Assembly (NCBI GenBank): GCA_024138015.1 | Contig: JAMXBB010000011.1 | Span: forward strand, 72,606,522-72,670,521 | Reading direction: 5' to 3' | DNA: 64,000 nt | DNA from: Lumnitzera littorea | Taxonomy: Eukaryota > Streptophyta > Magnoliopsida > Myrtales > Combretaceae | In this document: piece after piece, positions 1-13,019 of the stretch | Numbering within the stretch: the first letter of the stretch is position 1 | Layout: every line of letters begins with the position of its first letter | Position numbers and translations under genes: made by a program | Notes under the pieces: model-generated | Told to the model about the DNA's origin: nothing | What the model saw: the letters and a program-made list of their open reading frames with translations, nothing else | Database searches by the model: none

Positions 1-1592
1 TCTATCTTAACTTCCAATTACTTTATTTAATTCAAGTAGGTTCATTTTATTTTTACAATCTGCATATAATTCCTAAAAAGGAAAATGCGGGGGGAAAAAA
101 AAAAAGAAAACAGTTTCTCCAATTTTTCGAAGCATCCATCCGAAAAATACCAAACGGAGATAAGAGTTATTGGATCCAAACGGCCTTTAATTTCATCAAA
201 ATATATTAAAAAATTTATTATTATACCTTTTAACTAGGGATGAGTACATATAGAAAAGATAGAGTATAAAATTACATTCATACTCTATTCTATAAGGTAT
301 AAGTTCTCAAATTTTAAATATAGAACATATATCTTAAAATTACCTAGAAACTTGTGTCTTATAAAATTTATAAGATATAGAGTAAGTTGTATTTTTCTAT
401 ATTACCATAAATTTTAAATTTATGTGTTATCGAAAAAGTAATTCACATATGATATTACTAGTTCTTGCTTATGCAAGAGTTGTGGATCTTGTTGATTGCC
501 ATTCTTCACTCCATTATATGATCTCCTATAAGACAAAAAGTAGCTAAGCGAGTGTAAAGAGTACTCTAGCGCAGTTACTCTAATGCTTAACTCAAATGAG
601 GAGTCAAAACCCTAAAAAAATAAATAATAAGTGAGAGAATCATTTTACTTGGAAGTCTCGTTCTTTATTTTTAGATGATGTGGTCAAGATATTTTAAGAA
701 AATTATGCATTGTTGTATCTATAATTGAATCTTTTTTAAATTGGTAAGCGTATCTAGTTAATTAGGTTATATCTTTTAAAAGTCGAAGTGTATTTATATT
801 AAAGATTTACCCTAAATATGAATGCCTTTGTATTTGCACTAACCTAAGCCATTGGAGCTTGGTCCAAGTCCCGAACTAGTTGGTTCAAGCCTATGGTCGA
901 CATTTCAAAAATGCCCTTCAACATAACTTATAAAAAAACTTATGATATCAAAATAGTAAAATATTTCATCTTTATTATTTTATTAGATTATCTTAAACAA
1001 AACCTATAACAAATTAGAATAAAAATAACTATTTATAGAAGGTAAAATATGGTTTAGTTTTAAGGCTTGTATTAGATTTGGATTGTTTCTTTTCAACATA
1101 TATGTATTGGATTATTTAACAAATTTTACAGGTGGATATTAAATACCTCGAATTATGTATACAATATAACGTAGAGTATAGGTTAGGAGTGATTAAATGG
1201 TATAAAATATCGTACTTGTATCCAATTTTATAAAAACTGATTTTTTCATCTTATTATTTGAAATCTACTATACAGTCTTGATATCTATTTAAAATCCAAT
1301 CGATCAAACAAGATTAGATGAATACCCAATAAAATAACTTTACCCACTTTTAACTTAGGAACTGCATCAAAATCGTTAGGAATGCTTGTACTAAGTTATA
1401 TAGAGAAAGCATAAATCATGACTGAACGGTTATCATTTTAGTTTGTATTTTTGTTAGGAAATTGGCGGTTAAAGTTTTTGGTACCCGATGAGGCCAGTCA
1501 AGACCCTAAAACAGTGTAAAGGAGTTAAAAAGGGACAAATGGATCCGACGATGTTCTTGTTTCACTACCTACTTTCTACTGATTGTACGAAC
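1..1592. other. AT-rich upstream flank without a recognisable gene
   Basis: No open frame of useful length, RNA gene or terminal repeat was found. Around 233-260 there is a TAGGGATGAGTAC-like start that resembles ends of plant hAT-type MITEs, but no convincing matching end was found downstream. The distal promoter of the TCP gene probably lies in this stretch. Confidence 0.5.
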
Positions 1593-1619
1593 GAGAGAGA
1601 GAGAGAGAGAGAGAGAGAG
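1593..1619. repeat. (GA)n microsatellite
   Basis: Perfect GA dinucleotide run of 27 bases, 246 bases upstream of the TCP ATG. A likely polymorphic marker. GA runs of this kind bind BPC/BBR proteins in plants; a role here is inference. Confidence 0.95.
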
Positions 1620-1864
1620 TAGGAAAGGCAAGGAATTAGGAAACCCAGTACAGAGTGAAAAATACTTAATAATGGATTGCTATGTATGTACATAAGCAAC
1701 TACTGTTGAATCTTTTAAGTTTTGTCGGAGTCTCAGGGATTTTGATACATTGCCAAAAACAGTGCAAACTGATGAAACTCTAAGGTACTTTCTCACCTTC
1801 TTCATTCAGCCAGCCAATAAAAAAAAAAAAAAAAGAAATTGAAAAACACACACACCCTTTGTTC
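1593..1864 (+). promoter_or_regulatory. Probable 5' leader and proximal promoter of the TCP20-like gene
   Basis: The stretch directly upstream of the TCP start begins with a perfect (GA)n microsatellite (1593-1619), common in plant core promoters and 5' UTRs, and has a 16-base A run at 1819-1834. I see no clear TATA box at a sensible distance, so the transcription start is unknown. If the transcript starts near the GA run, two tiny upstream ORFs lie in the leader: 1672-1695 (7 codons plus stop) and 1772-1783 (3 codons plus stop). Extent and role are inferred. Confidence 0.45.
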
Positions 1865-2884
1865 ATGGATATGGATCCCAAGGTCTCAAAACAACAGCAC
1901 CACTCACATGAACTAGTTCCTAGTTTCTTAAACTTACCTCAACAACACGACAACATGGTAGGAGACAACAACAGTAGTAATAACAACAACAATAAACCAG
2001 CAGAGATCAAAGATTTCCAGATTGCAATTGCAGAGAAAGAAGACCAACAGCCGCAACAAAAGAAACAACTAGCTACTAAAAGAAGCTCGAACAAAGACAG
2101 ACATACCAAGGTTGAAGGTAGAGGGAGGAGAATCAGGATGCCTGCACTATGTGCAGCTAGGATATTCCAATTAACGAGAGAATTGGGTCATAAATCGGAT
2201 GGAGAAACCATCCAGTGGCTGCTACAACAAGCCGAACCATCGATAATTGCGGCTACTGGAACTGGGACCATGCCGGCCTCAGCTTTGGCATCTGCAGGGG
2301 CCTCTGTTTCACAACAAGGGGTATCTATATCGAGTAACTTGCACAGCAGGTTTGATGAATTGGGTGGGTCCAGTATTGGTCCAGCAGGGACTAGTACTCC
2401 TAGAACCAGTTGGGCGACGGTGGGTTCTAGTTTTGGCAGACCACAAACGCATCATGTGGGTGCTAATATATGGCCATCATTTGGTGGTTTCGGAACATCA
2501 GGAGCATCATGTATGTCAACAGCAACTACTTCAACAGGTCCTATCGGAGTTGGGAATGAAAGTGGTCCAAATTATTTGCAAAAATATGGATTTCCCGGTT
2601 TTGATATGCCTAGCGGAGCTAATATTGGTCCTATGAGTTTTACTTCAGTTTTAGGGGGAAGCAATCAACAGGCAACACCTGGATTAGAGCTTGGTTTGTC
2701 TCAAGATGGTCATATCGGGGTTTTGAATCCTCAAGCTTTGAGTCAGATTTATCAACAGATCGGTCAGGCTAGGATGATGCATCAACATCAACATCAACAA
2801 CAGCATCAACATCAACGACAGCATCACCATCATCAACAGCCTTCATCCGGTAAAGATGATTCGCAAGGGTCAGGAGGACAGTAG
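1865..2884 (+). CDS. TCP20: TCP20-like class I TCP transcription factor
   Basis: Encodes a 339-residue nuclear DNA-binding protein of the plant TCP family. Class I members bind GC-rich promoter sites (GTGGGNCC type) and regulate cell proliferation, growth and nitrate responses. The TCP domain lies at about residues 72-132: a basic region (KDRHTKVEGRGRRIRMP), then a helix-loop-helix with RIFQLTRELGHKSDGETIQWL. It has the short class I basic region and the class I cysteine in ALCAARIF. TCP20-type signatures outside the domain are an N-terminal MDPK and EIKDFQI, and a C-terminal GFPGFD, PGLELGLSQ, GVLNPQ, IYQQ and KDDSQGSG. A His/Gln-rich run fills about residues 306-326. The frame is open further upstream, but the codon at 1859 is TTG. 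The first ATG is 1865, and 1871 gives the canonical MDPK start (337 residues); 1865 is chosen as first in frame. The CDS is uninterrupted and looks intact. The family call is sure; orthology to TCP20 is very likely. Confidence 0.95.
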   Translation: MDMDPKVSKQQHHSHELVPSFLNLPQQHDNMVGDNNSSNNNNNKPAEIKDFQIAIAEKEDQQPQQKKQLATKRSSNKDRHTKVEGRGRRIRMPALCAARIFQLTRELGHKSDGETIQWLLQQAEPSIIAATGTGTMPASALASAGASVSQQGVSISSNLHSRFDELGGSSIGPAGTSTPRTSWATVGSSFGRPQTHHVGANIWPSFGGFGTSGASCMSTATTSTGPIGVGNESGPNYLQKYGFPGFDMPSGANIGPMSFTSVLGGSNQQATPGLELGLSQDGHIGVLNPQALSQIYQQIGQARMMHQHQHQQQHQHQRQHHHHQQPSSGKDDSQGSGGQ

Positions 2885-3300
2885 AAGTACAATTTTGTTG
2901 CTTCTCTTTGGAGGAAAATTTGTGTAAAGAACATTTTCTCTTGTATGTTGTAATGATGGCATTGTAGCATTGTTGTGATGGAAGAGATTTTCAATAGAGA
3001 ACCCAATTTGGGCCTGGATTTGGAGTTGGTTTACATATCTGCTTATACAGGTAAAGTTTTGTCTTTGAGGCACCTTGAAAATGTTTTCATTGTTTTATTT
3101 ATTCGGTTTTTGCTCAAAGGATGATTCTTGATCGATGGATTTTGGTTGTAATGTGTGATATGCTGGTCGTATCCCGAGCAGAGCAGGTAAATAGTTTGGT
3201 TTGAGATTTTTTTCTTCTTATTTGTTCCGAAGGTGTGTTCATATATTAGACCTTGATTCACTGGATTTGTTAGTCTGGTTTTGACAAAATGGAGATCTGC
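2885..3300 (+). other. Probable 3' UTR and downstream flank of the TCP gene
   Basis: T- and G-rich sequence follows the TAG stop, as expected for a plant 3' UTR. No unambiguous AATAAA signal stands out, so the polyadenylation site cannot be placed. The small frames on the opposite strand here have no recognisable content. Confidence 0.35.
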
Positions 3301-6300
3301 TCAATCAATTAATTGCGGCATGTGTTTTCGTTTGTCTTAAATCGTATAGACAATGCCTAACAAATTCAATAGTTAATGATCTAGGAGTAGCAGTTACTAG
3401 ATGTTTATTGTGTGGTTTGGTGTTAATGTCACTCCTCTGGTTAGGTTACACTTAATTGTGTCCTGCTGACAAAAATTCATCACCGAGTTTTAGCAGGTTC
3501 TATGAATAATATAATCTAGCCTTTTTGCATCGTTGTTGCTGCTGGGACAATTTTGCTACCCAACTACTCTCCCTCAATCTTGTGACATGTTTTAGCAGTC
3601 TATCAGGTTGGTGTTTTCTCACCGTGAAACATGCACCATTTTCCATCTTCATCTTGTTTTTTCGGACCTTAACCCTCAACAGCCATTTACTTCTCAGTAT
3701 AAAAAGGACTTTTCTCGATATCCTGCAGCACATACGTGTATGTATGTGTCACGGCTAGACCCTAGAATTAGAAGGTAAACATAACTGTTGATGCCTGTCT
3801 TATGCAAATCTCCGAGCGATTTGGTAGTTTCTTAGGGCCTTTTTGTTTTCACGCAATGTCCATTTGATATCATCACTCTCTTAACCACATTTACCTAAAA
3901 AAGAAAGAAGGATATTCATAGCATAGACTGGTTTTAGATGTTTAGTTATATTTTCATAATATTTAAAACTTCAATCTTTGATTTTGGTTGGAGATTTCAA
4001 TAATATTATTTTTTTTTTTTTGTTTTAAAGATATAAGTTGCAGCTATGAAATTGAAGTCAAGAGTAGCAATGCTTGCAAAATTGTCTGGACTTTTGGCCT
4101 TTTGATTCCAATAAATATCTTATTCTTTGTCAACAATTTTGGTATATCTTTCAAGTTTAGCAGTTTTCATTGACACCGTGAGATTTTGGAATTTAGACAC
4201 ATTATCATTCTAAGAATGTCCAAGCTCTTGGGACATCCTACGTTAAAGCCTCTTCTGAAATTTCTCAAGTTTTATTCATAAGTTCTGCTCTTCTTTGTTG
4301 GAAACAAATCTTCAATCCACAATCTGCAATATACACCCCGGAATCCTCCATACATCGAGATCGTACTTATAATGTACGGTCCCTTATCACGTAGAATGTC
4401 TAGTAATTGATTTATGCAATCTTGTATGCACAAAAGCTACTTAGAGTGGCATTTGTGATGGGACATAAGATGCATTTAGCCATCGGTGAATTGGAAAGCA
4501 GCCGTTCTTCTTTTGGGTAGGTTATATATAAGGGTTAGAGCATTATCATGAGATATATCACGCTTCAACAAACACCAGAGCTACGCTTGAATTATTAATC
4601 AAAGCTGGGAGACGAGTACAAGATGCTGTAAAGAATTCAATTTGGCACTGAAGGTAAGTCCTTAGCGCAAACGACGAATGCCATCGCTCCATATTTCTAG
4701 TGATAAGAGTTATTCATCTTGTCTACTTAGCTTGCGCTTGCACTCGCATCTTTTCATGTAAAAAGATGTTTAGCCTAACAATTTATTATAGTTCGCTCCA
4801 AGGATGATTGCATCTCAGGCTATGTGATCATCTTACTTTCTTAGGACTAAACAATCACACAACAAAATGCTTGTGTGTGATTTGGTTGTATAATCGTGGC
4901 ACTACCAATCTAATGCTTACAACTTAATTTTTATATGGTTATATAAAATATTTTGTATTGAAACAATCAAACTAGGATTTCAATTGACATTAATTTTTGT
5001 AATATCATCACCTTTTTACTCATTTTGGTACTTCACGCATTCGAATTGATCCAAAGATAATAAGGCCATTATAGTATAATGATATAACCATTAGTCTTCC
5101 ATTGAAATAAATTAGGATTCAAATTTCTCTTCTTTCAAATAAAAAATTTTGAACTATCTATTATTAGTTATTGGAAACGCTTGATGTCTAATAGAAAATT
5201 AGTAGAACCTTCACTCACACTATGTGTGTTTTAATTAATTAATCACCAAATTAATCAAATAAAATATGAAAAGTTTTATAGAATATAATATATATATATA
5301 TTCTTTTAAGTTTGCATTGGCATTTAATATTGATTTATAGTAGTGGCAGAGGGGTACGTGGTTTTTTCGTTGGTGGGTCCAGGAGAATGCTTGTTATTTA
5401 GAAGGGTGAAGGGGAATGTTGGTTGTTTAATGGAGTAGATAGATACGAAAAGATAGAAGAGATAAAAAATTCGATGCTGCTTTCAGGGTGCTAAAATTAG
5501 GATTTTATTCGGACGATGAATGACTTGACTGAAGATAATACAATGTTGAATTTGATCTTGAGTTCCATTTTAAATTTCAAAACTCACATTTAATGAACAA
5601 GTTTGTTTTGAAGTAGCACTTAAGCAACTGGAGCTTAATTTAATGAAGCTCGTTTATACTTGACTTATCTAAAAAATGATTTTTTTTTCATTTGAAAGAA
5701 CAATTTTAGATTTATTATGTTTGTAAGTTATCTAAGTCAAATATCATAAAATTCAAGCTCTTACTAATTGAATAATCTGAATAGTATGAGTTTGAATTCG
5801 ACTCGAATGAATTAAGATGAAGTGGAATAAATATTGAACTAAATTCAAATAGCTCATGGGTGGATTTTACACGTTATAAAGAATGCTCGGTGGCTTTTGA
5901 CTTTCACCACCAAGTCTGAAAGCATTCGATTTTAGAAAATTAATTATTCAATATTCAAATACTGCGCATTAACTCCAGAATGGCTGTATGATATGAATTC
6001 GATATAGTTTAATATTTTCATACCAGAGGGAAGGTAGGGGAAAGTATTCTTTTTCAAACCAAAAAGCTAACATTAATTTACGAGGGTGCTTCAGCCCGTT
6101 GCATGCGCAAGAGTCAATAGTAACTGAGAATAAATCACGGGTAGATGGAAGAAGATTTATCATATCGCGAGGAGCAAAATTTGTGAGGCTCGTCATTCAA
6201 CCCAATTAAATTCAACCAAATCAAATGGATAAACGTGGTTACGTGATATTTTATTTTGGTTAAGCGTTGATTCTATATGATCCAAACTATTTTGTAGTTT

Positions 6301-7204
6301 AGCTTACGGGTTCAACCCAAATCACTTCGCTTCTTTTTTCCTTTTCCTTTTTTATTTTCTATTTTTTAAAAAAAGCATAAGTACATTTTGATCTTTGAAT
6401 GATAATACGCAGGAAAACATCCTTTAGAAAAAAGAAACTCAACCCCAATCTAAAATATCACTCCAATTTATCTTTTGTTTCACTTTTATACAAGTTACTC
6501 ATACTAGATTATCACTTTCGGTTTATGCCTCCACCGAGTTTACTCCCATCTCTCATCTTAGTCGTAGTTCATCAGACTCTCAAAGTTCTGTTGTCATCTC
6601 TCAGTCTCTCCCCAACACACATAGTGAAGAACGTCCAATTCAATAAAAAAAAAAAAAAATCCTAAATTGAGTAATCTATGGATAAAAAATAATTGCAATA
6701 TGACATGATCAAGATCAAGGACTCACTTGGTATTGTATTGCACAATTAACTTTACGGAAACCAAACATTTTATAAGCAGCATAAAGTTTTTCAAAATTTA
6801 GATGGTCGATGTAAATTTAGCATTTTTCACGAGATACGAGGCAACTTTCTCTATTTGCAAAATACTGTACAATGAGTTCTATAAATTTTACGGTTTCGCT
6901 CTTTGCAAATGAATATGACCCAAATTATTGTAGGCCCATTTATAAATGGTTTATGAGACCAGCAAACATGACCCAAAAGTTGACTCTAAATAATCACCAT
7001 ATAAAGAAGTTCCAAGCACTTATTTATAACCGTATACTATAAAACAAGATCACCGGTATCGTTTTGATACTCTAATTATGATATAAAATTATATGTATTT
7101 ATAAAAACTTATAAAAGATAAATTTTGTCTTATATTGCTCCTATGGATTTCCGACTATACTTGTTTCTCGTCTATATTAATAAGTTAAAAAATGATTAAG
7201 TAAT
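3301..7204. other. Intergenic DNA, no supported gene
   Basis: AT-rich sequence with short random frames only. A TATATATAAGG motif at about 4525 followed about 120 bases later by a GAAG/GTAAGT donor-like site (about 4651) could mark an unannotated non-coding transcript, but nothing supports expression. A TA run lies at about 5286-5301. Stretches near 5560-5850 carry degenerate motifs like those of the hAT-type repeat at 26.7 kb. Otherwise I see nothing. Confidence 0.5.
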
Positions 7205-7697
7205 ATTACGGTTTACACCTCAACTTTACCATTTTTTGAAATTATACGTCTGAAATTTTGATTTGTATTATCGTACATTTAATTGAAAATTTACTTATTA
7301 TAATCTATATTTCAACTAACTTCAATTTATATCGTTGGTTTAATCGATACAATCAGCTAATAGAATAATCGCCTACAACCTCAAAAAGGTTGTATGATCC
7401 CCTAAGAGTTGTTGGCAACCATCTATGACTGCTAATGAGTTTCACGATCTACATTTAATAGTGGTTCGCGATCTTCTATTTTGTAGGGGATGGTCAATAA
7501 TCACCTATTGAGGGTTATGCAACCTCTATAAGGTTGTAGGCAATCATTTCATTGCCTAATCGTGTTGATTAAACTAGTTAATCAAGGTGTAAAAGATAGT
7601 AATCGAATCTTTAATTGAGTATCTAATTAGATAAATCAAAACCTCATGTATAACATTATAAGTAGTAATAAAGTTGAGGTATAAATTGCCACTTTGG
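7205..7697. mobile_element. Long-hairpin MITE, about 490 bp
   Basis: The left end contains ACACCTCAACTTTACC and the right end, on the opposite strand, contains TATACCTCAACTTTATT. Imperfect complementarity runs on through most of each arm, including a shared CCTACAACCT...AGGTTGTA motif in both, with a central stretch around 7420-7480. The whole therefore folds as one imperfect hairpin with no coding capacity, the structure of a non-autonomous DNA transposon. Exact ends and target duplication are not clear, and the superfamily cannot be assigned. Confidence 0.6.
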
Positions 7698-9050
7698 CCC
7701 AACATAATTAGTCTCTATACTATATAATCCAAAATGTTCAAAGTTGCTATTAGGCATTGTATATAGAAATACATGGATTGTACAAATAGTAGTGTAAGCT
7801 TAATATGAGATAAATCTAATTGCAGGGACAATCACGCTTACATGATAAAACTAAAAATTGAAATATCAATCACCACAAGAGGTATTGATATTATTAAAAA
7901 TTTGGATATGGTTTTTTGTTTTTAATTTTTCACATATTTCTCTATTTTTCAAATAACTACCAAGTGTAATATATATAAAAAAAAAGACATAATTCCTATC
8001 CATTTACAAGAAAAGATAGAGAAAGAGGGAGAAAAACATTTAGAAGCTCCACCTTAATTAACTATTATAACATTATTTATAAGTCCAATACTTTCCTTTC
8101 CCATTCTTTCTCTCTCTCTCCCCCCTTCCTCTGCCCTCCGTCCATCCTTAAATTGACTCTCTATTCTAGAAAAATCAAGGCTTCAATTCTTTAAGTTCCT
8201 CTCAAAAGACTTAAACAAAAAATGTAAAACATTCCAACAACACATGGTTGGTAGTCATTCACCCAACTTTATGACACTTTCCATGATGAAATTCATCTTT
8301 AAATCCAATTCAATTTCACGAGTATTATTTGAATTAACTAATCAATTTCATTGGTTGCCTTCATTAGGCATTACATTTGATATTGGTAGTATTATTCATC
8401 TTGCTCATGCTCCTACTTTTAATTCCCCATATGTCCTCTATTGGTTGTATGACTACTCCATGAGTTTTCCCTTCCACAACAAATTGGATTATGAAATCAT
8501 GATATTAAGGGTATGTTCTAAAATTTGTTATGAGATTAATATGAAAGGGCATTAATTATAGATATAAATAAACTTACATGATAAATTTTATATACAAAAG
8601 CAGGTTTGTGGCTTTAGTATTATTTTATCTACGCTTTGCTACTTTTCAAATTAATGACAAGTGAGTGGGATATATAGAAAATATAATCATGACATTAATA
8701 ACATCCTCCCATGATACAACACTCTCCATTTCAACTCTCTCTCTCTCTAACCAATAAGTTAATTTGAGATCTCACTATCAAGTTCTTAGCCTGTAAAAAG
8801 TAATTTTTTAGATAAAGTCAGTTGATGAGGACAAGATTTGTGTTTCAGGCAATTAGCAATAATTTTTCTGTGGATTTTCAGAAATCTCTTTCATGTAACT
8901 TCGTAAGAAAATTTTGAGGTATGGATCCAGGATCCTTTACCCTTCTTTGCTCTTCTTCTATCTTTAATTGACTCTTCAATTTTTGACAAGTGACAAACCA
9001 AGACTCCAAATTTTTAAAATTCTCTCAAAAGAAAAGGCAGTTACATTAGA

Positions 9051-9068
9051 TATATATATATATATATA
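9051..9068. repeat. (TA)n microsatellite
   Basis: A run of TA dinucleotides inside the diverged array, followed by imperfect ATAAT repeats. Confidence 0.9.
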
Positions 9069-10707
9069 ATATAATATAATCACATCCATAAGTAGATAAG
9101 ATAGAAAAAGAGAGAAAAAAGTGTTTTAGATAGACACTTTAATTAATTATAATGATATCAAGCATGTTCAACAATCCTCTTTCCCATTCTCTCTCTCTAT
9201 CACTCTCTCATCCTTTACTTAGCTATTTGTAGATATTTAAGTTAACTCTTAAATTCTTAACAAATTAAGATTTTAAATCTTTAAATTCATTTCAAAACAC
9301 CAAAATAGGAACTCAATTGTTTTAGTAACTTCTCGTTACCATTCCCAACTTCATTGCCCATTCTTAAAGGTTAGTATTTAAGAATTAATGCAAATTTCAT
9401 CTTGTTTCCAATTCAATTTCGTTAATTTGAGTTAGCTAATTGGTTCTATTGTTAGGCTTTTACTTGGCAATAGATTTGATATAGATGGTATAGTTACGCA
9501 TCTATCATTATTTTCCACACATGCTCAACCAATTATGTGATGACCCTAATGAGTTTTTTCATTATTTAAAAAATTTTATTATGAAATAAAAATATCATGA
9601 GTGTATTTCATATTTAATTATGAGATTAATACTAAATAATTATAATAAAAGAGATATATTTATATGATAAAATTGAAAGCTAGAACATGAACCACCAAAA
9701 GATACAATAATATTGTTAAAAAATTTGAACATGATTTCTTTGTTTTTAATCTTAAAATGCATGCCTACTTTTTGAATAAATGATAAGCACATATGACTCA
9801 ATATATGACAACCATCCATTTATAAGGTATAAAGGTAGAAGAGAAAAATGTTTGAGATAAATTCTTAACTAATTATAATAACATAGTTCGTTAGTAAAGC
9901 ATTTTCCTCTCCAACTCCCTCTTTTTTAGCTTCACTCTTAGAAAGAAAAGGTTTTTAAAGTAAATCCATTGAAATAACATTATAAATTCATACGATACAT
10001 CCATTTCCTACTTTCTCTCTCTCTCTTCCTCTACTTATGTGCTCTGCTCTTCATGGAACTCCAAATTGAGTCTTTGATTATTGACTAATTCAGGCTGTAA
10101 ATATTCAAATTCTGCTCAAAAACTAAAATAAGAACCATGTGTCATAGTAACACAAATCTCATGCTCATTTCCAATTTCATAGCATAATCTCAAGGTTTGA
10201 TACTTGAAAACTATATAAGTTCATCTTTCAATCCATTTCAATTTCATGATGATAATATGAATCAACCAATTGATCTCATGGTAGCCTTTTTTTGACATTG
10301 CATTTGATATCAACAATGTAATTCTTCCAACACATGCCCCATTGATAGTTCTCTACTCACATTACACCACTTGCATCACAAACCTAGTGAATTTTTCTAC
10401 TACAATAAATTAAAAATATTGAGAGTGTCTTCCAAGATCTATTGTGATACTAATATGAAATGACTATAATTTTAGAAATAATTAACACTTATATGATAAA
10501 GTTAGACCTTGAAACATGAACCATCTTGAGATGTATTAATATTATCTAAAATTTGATTACAAACTTTCTTTCTCATTTTACACACAACATGTCTATTTTT
10601 TCAAATAAACGAAAAGTGTAAGAAGTTAGAGAAATTAGAATGACTGTCCATGTATAGGATAATATGGAAATCGAGAGAGAAAAAGATCGAAACTAATGTT
10701 TTAATTT

Positions 10708-11095
10708 ATGGGAAAAACGTAAAAAACCTCCCATAAACTGTGACTTAAGTATAGATTGACTTCATGAACTTTCAACATAAGGTTTTTTATCCCCTAAATT
10801 TTCATAAACTGGTAAAACAACCCCCATAAACCTTAAACTTTGATTTAGTGCGTAAAGACCCTCTTAAACTTTGGAGTGTTTAGGGGGTATTAATGCACCA
10901 AAATTAAAGATTAGGAGGCGTTTATGTATCAAAATAAAAAATTATGGGGTATTAAAAAATCAAAGTTTAAAAGAGTTATATGGGTTATTTATCAATTTAT
11001 GAAAATTTAGGAAGTCAAAAACCTCATTTTAAAAGTTTAAGGGGTCAATCCATACCTAAATCAAAGTTTAGGAAAGAGTTTTACAATTTCCCCTT
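10708..11095. mobile_element. Hairpin MITE inserted in the diverged array
   Basis: The left arm starts GGGAAAAACGTAAAA and contains TTAAGTATAGATTGAC and CCTAAATTTTCATAAACTGG. The right arm read on the minus strand starts GGGGAAATTGTAAAA and contains TTAGGTATGGATTGACC and CCTAAATTTTCATAAATTG. The two arms pair over nearly 190 bases each. The insertion interrupts a repeat unit between a purine stretch and a CT-rich tract that are adjacent in other units, so it is younger than the array. A TTAAT-like motif flanks both sides, but the target duplication is not certain. Confidence 0.75.
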
Positions 11096-11329
11096 AATAT
11101 ATACTAATGACATTACACTACTGCCACCCCTCTTTTCACATACTCTCTCTTCCCTTACGCAGCTACCTTACCCTTCCCCTACTCCACCACCACATCCCCC
11201 CAAACCCCAAATCTCCTCCCTTCTTGTTCTTTACTAATCTCTAAGTTAGTTTTTTTATTCTAGATAAATTTATGATCCAAAGTAGCAAATATCTCTTAGA
11301 AAATTTGAAATGAGTATTTAAATGTTGAT

Positions 11330-11960
11330 GGTAGATTTTCACTAAGGCATTACTAGTAAGGATATGATCTACTTTGAGCTAAAGCTAAGTTATTTTACCT
11401 CAAGGTGATTAACTATGCCTAAATTAGCTGCCTTTACAACTTACAACCTAATAATAGCAATAAGTCAGCATCTAGACTTGCAATCTATTAGAAGAGCTCG
11501 AATTAGCTCACCATTCTACTCTACGATCTAAATATTTAAGCTTGTCTTTAGAGCACAAACTATAAGTTCGAACGTTTGAATTTAGGATAGAGACGCAAAT
11601 AGTCCAATGGTTGTTAACTAATGTAACCACTGAACTGTTGTCCTCATATTTATCACATGCTCTAATTGATTGAACACCACATGTTTACGTCACTTAAACT
11701 ACCTCCAAATACCTTTCCATAAAAATTATCACCACGCTCTATAAATAATTACAAGATATATTTGGTAAAGTCTCTATACACTTTTTATATATACAATTAC
11801 TAGTCTCACTTTGCTTGCTTTCCTTACTACAGAACATTTAACTAACTTAGGCATAGGCGTAGCAACTTTAGATAGCCTCGGTACACCTTAAAGTCTAACT
11901 TGTGCTATTTTGCAAGCCTAAACACTTACCCGAATTTCACGAACAATATTAAATATCCTT
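11330..11960 (+). repeat. Possible solo LTR remnant
   Basis: This stretch does not match the array units on either side. It contains CTCTATAAATAATT (about 11739), then AACTAACTTAGGCATAGGCG (11841) followed by a GGTACACC motif. That resembles the R/U5 end of many plant Ty3/gypsy LTRs, where a TATAAATA is followed within about 100 bases by a 'cttaggcatcgg...ggtacccc' type of sequence. I could not fix its ends or find a target duplication. It could also be chance AT-rich sequence. Confidence 0.3.
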
Positions 11961-13019
11961 ACAAACATATATTGTGCTTATTCTCCAACTCCTATCACAA
12001 TGCTAAAGTTTGACATTTAAAACTATCATAAACATCACCTTTCAATTTAATTCAATTTTAAAATTATAATTTGAATTAATTGATTGATTTCTCTAAAGTG
12101 CCTTTGTCAAATGCTTCATTTGACATTAGTGGTATGATTCATATAAGTCATATTCCTATTATACTTTATTTATTACATGATGAATCCAATGAGTTTTTCC
12201 TTTAGCAACTAATTAGAATGTGAAATAATTAAAAAAATATAAGATGATAATGATGTGAAATAATTGTAATAAAAGAGATAAATATGCATACATGATAAAA
12301 TTTTTCAGATATTAAACGTAAAATTTTTTAGATATTAAACGTAGGTATAATGCATCAATATTATTTTACACTTAAGTGTCTACTTTATGGATAAACAATA
12401 CGTGCTTGAGATTCATATGTAAATGCAATCATCGCCTATCTATGCAGGAGATAGAGAGAAAGAGAGAAAAGTGTTTGAGACATATCCTTTAACAATGTAC
12501 ATTGATACAACATTCCCCTTGCCCATTCTCTCTCCTACTGTCCCCTTTCTCTACTCTTTAGCAACTCTTAGTTGAGTTTTCAATTCTTGAAAAGTTAAGG
12601 CTTTAAACCTTTAAATTCCTTTCAAAAGTTCAATTGCAAAACTAAAACATCCTAAAGACACAAATGTGAAACTCATTCTTCAATTTCACAACGAAACTTC
12701 AATGATTTGTACATAAAAAATCATTATGAACTCATTTCTTAACCCAATTTAGTTTTATAATGATAATATGAATTAACTAATCTATTTTATTAACAAATCT
12801 TCATTTGGATTATATATAACACTAGTGATGTGTTTTATAAGGTTTATATTTTAATATCCTACATATATGTTGTGTTGAATGTATGATGACCTTGGTAGGT
12901 TTTCCCTTTGACAACAAATTAGAATTTGAAAAATAATGATATCAAGAGTATGCTTCAAGATCTATTGAGGGATTGATATGAAACAACTATAATAGATCGA
13001 TATACTTATGTGATAAAAT

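Noticed and set aside
2247..2636. Second open frame inside the TCP gene
   Set aside because: Same-strand frame-shifted shadow of the TCP CDS with no recognisable domain; the TCP reading is unambiguous.
8244..8555. 103-residue + strand open frame
   Set aside because: Falls within one unit of the diverged array, and the frame is not kept in the other units, so it is chance.
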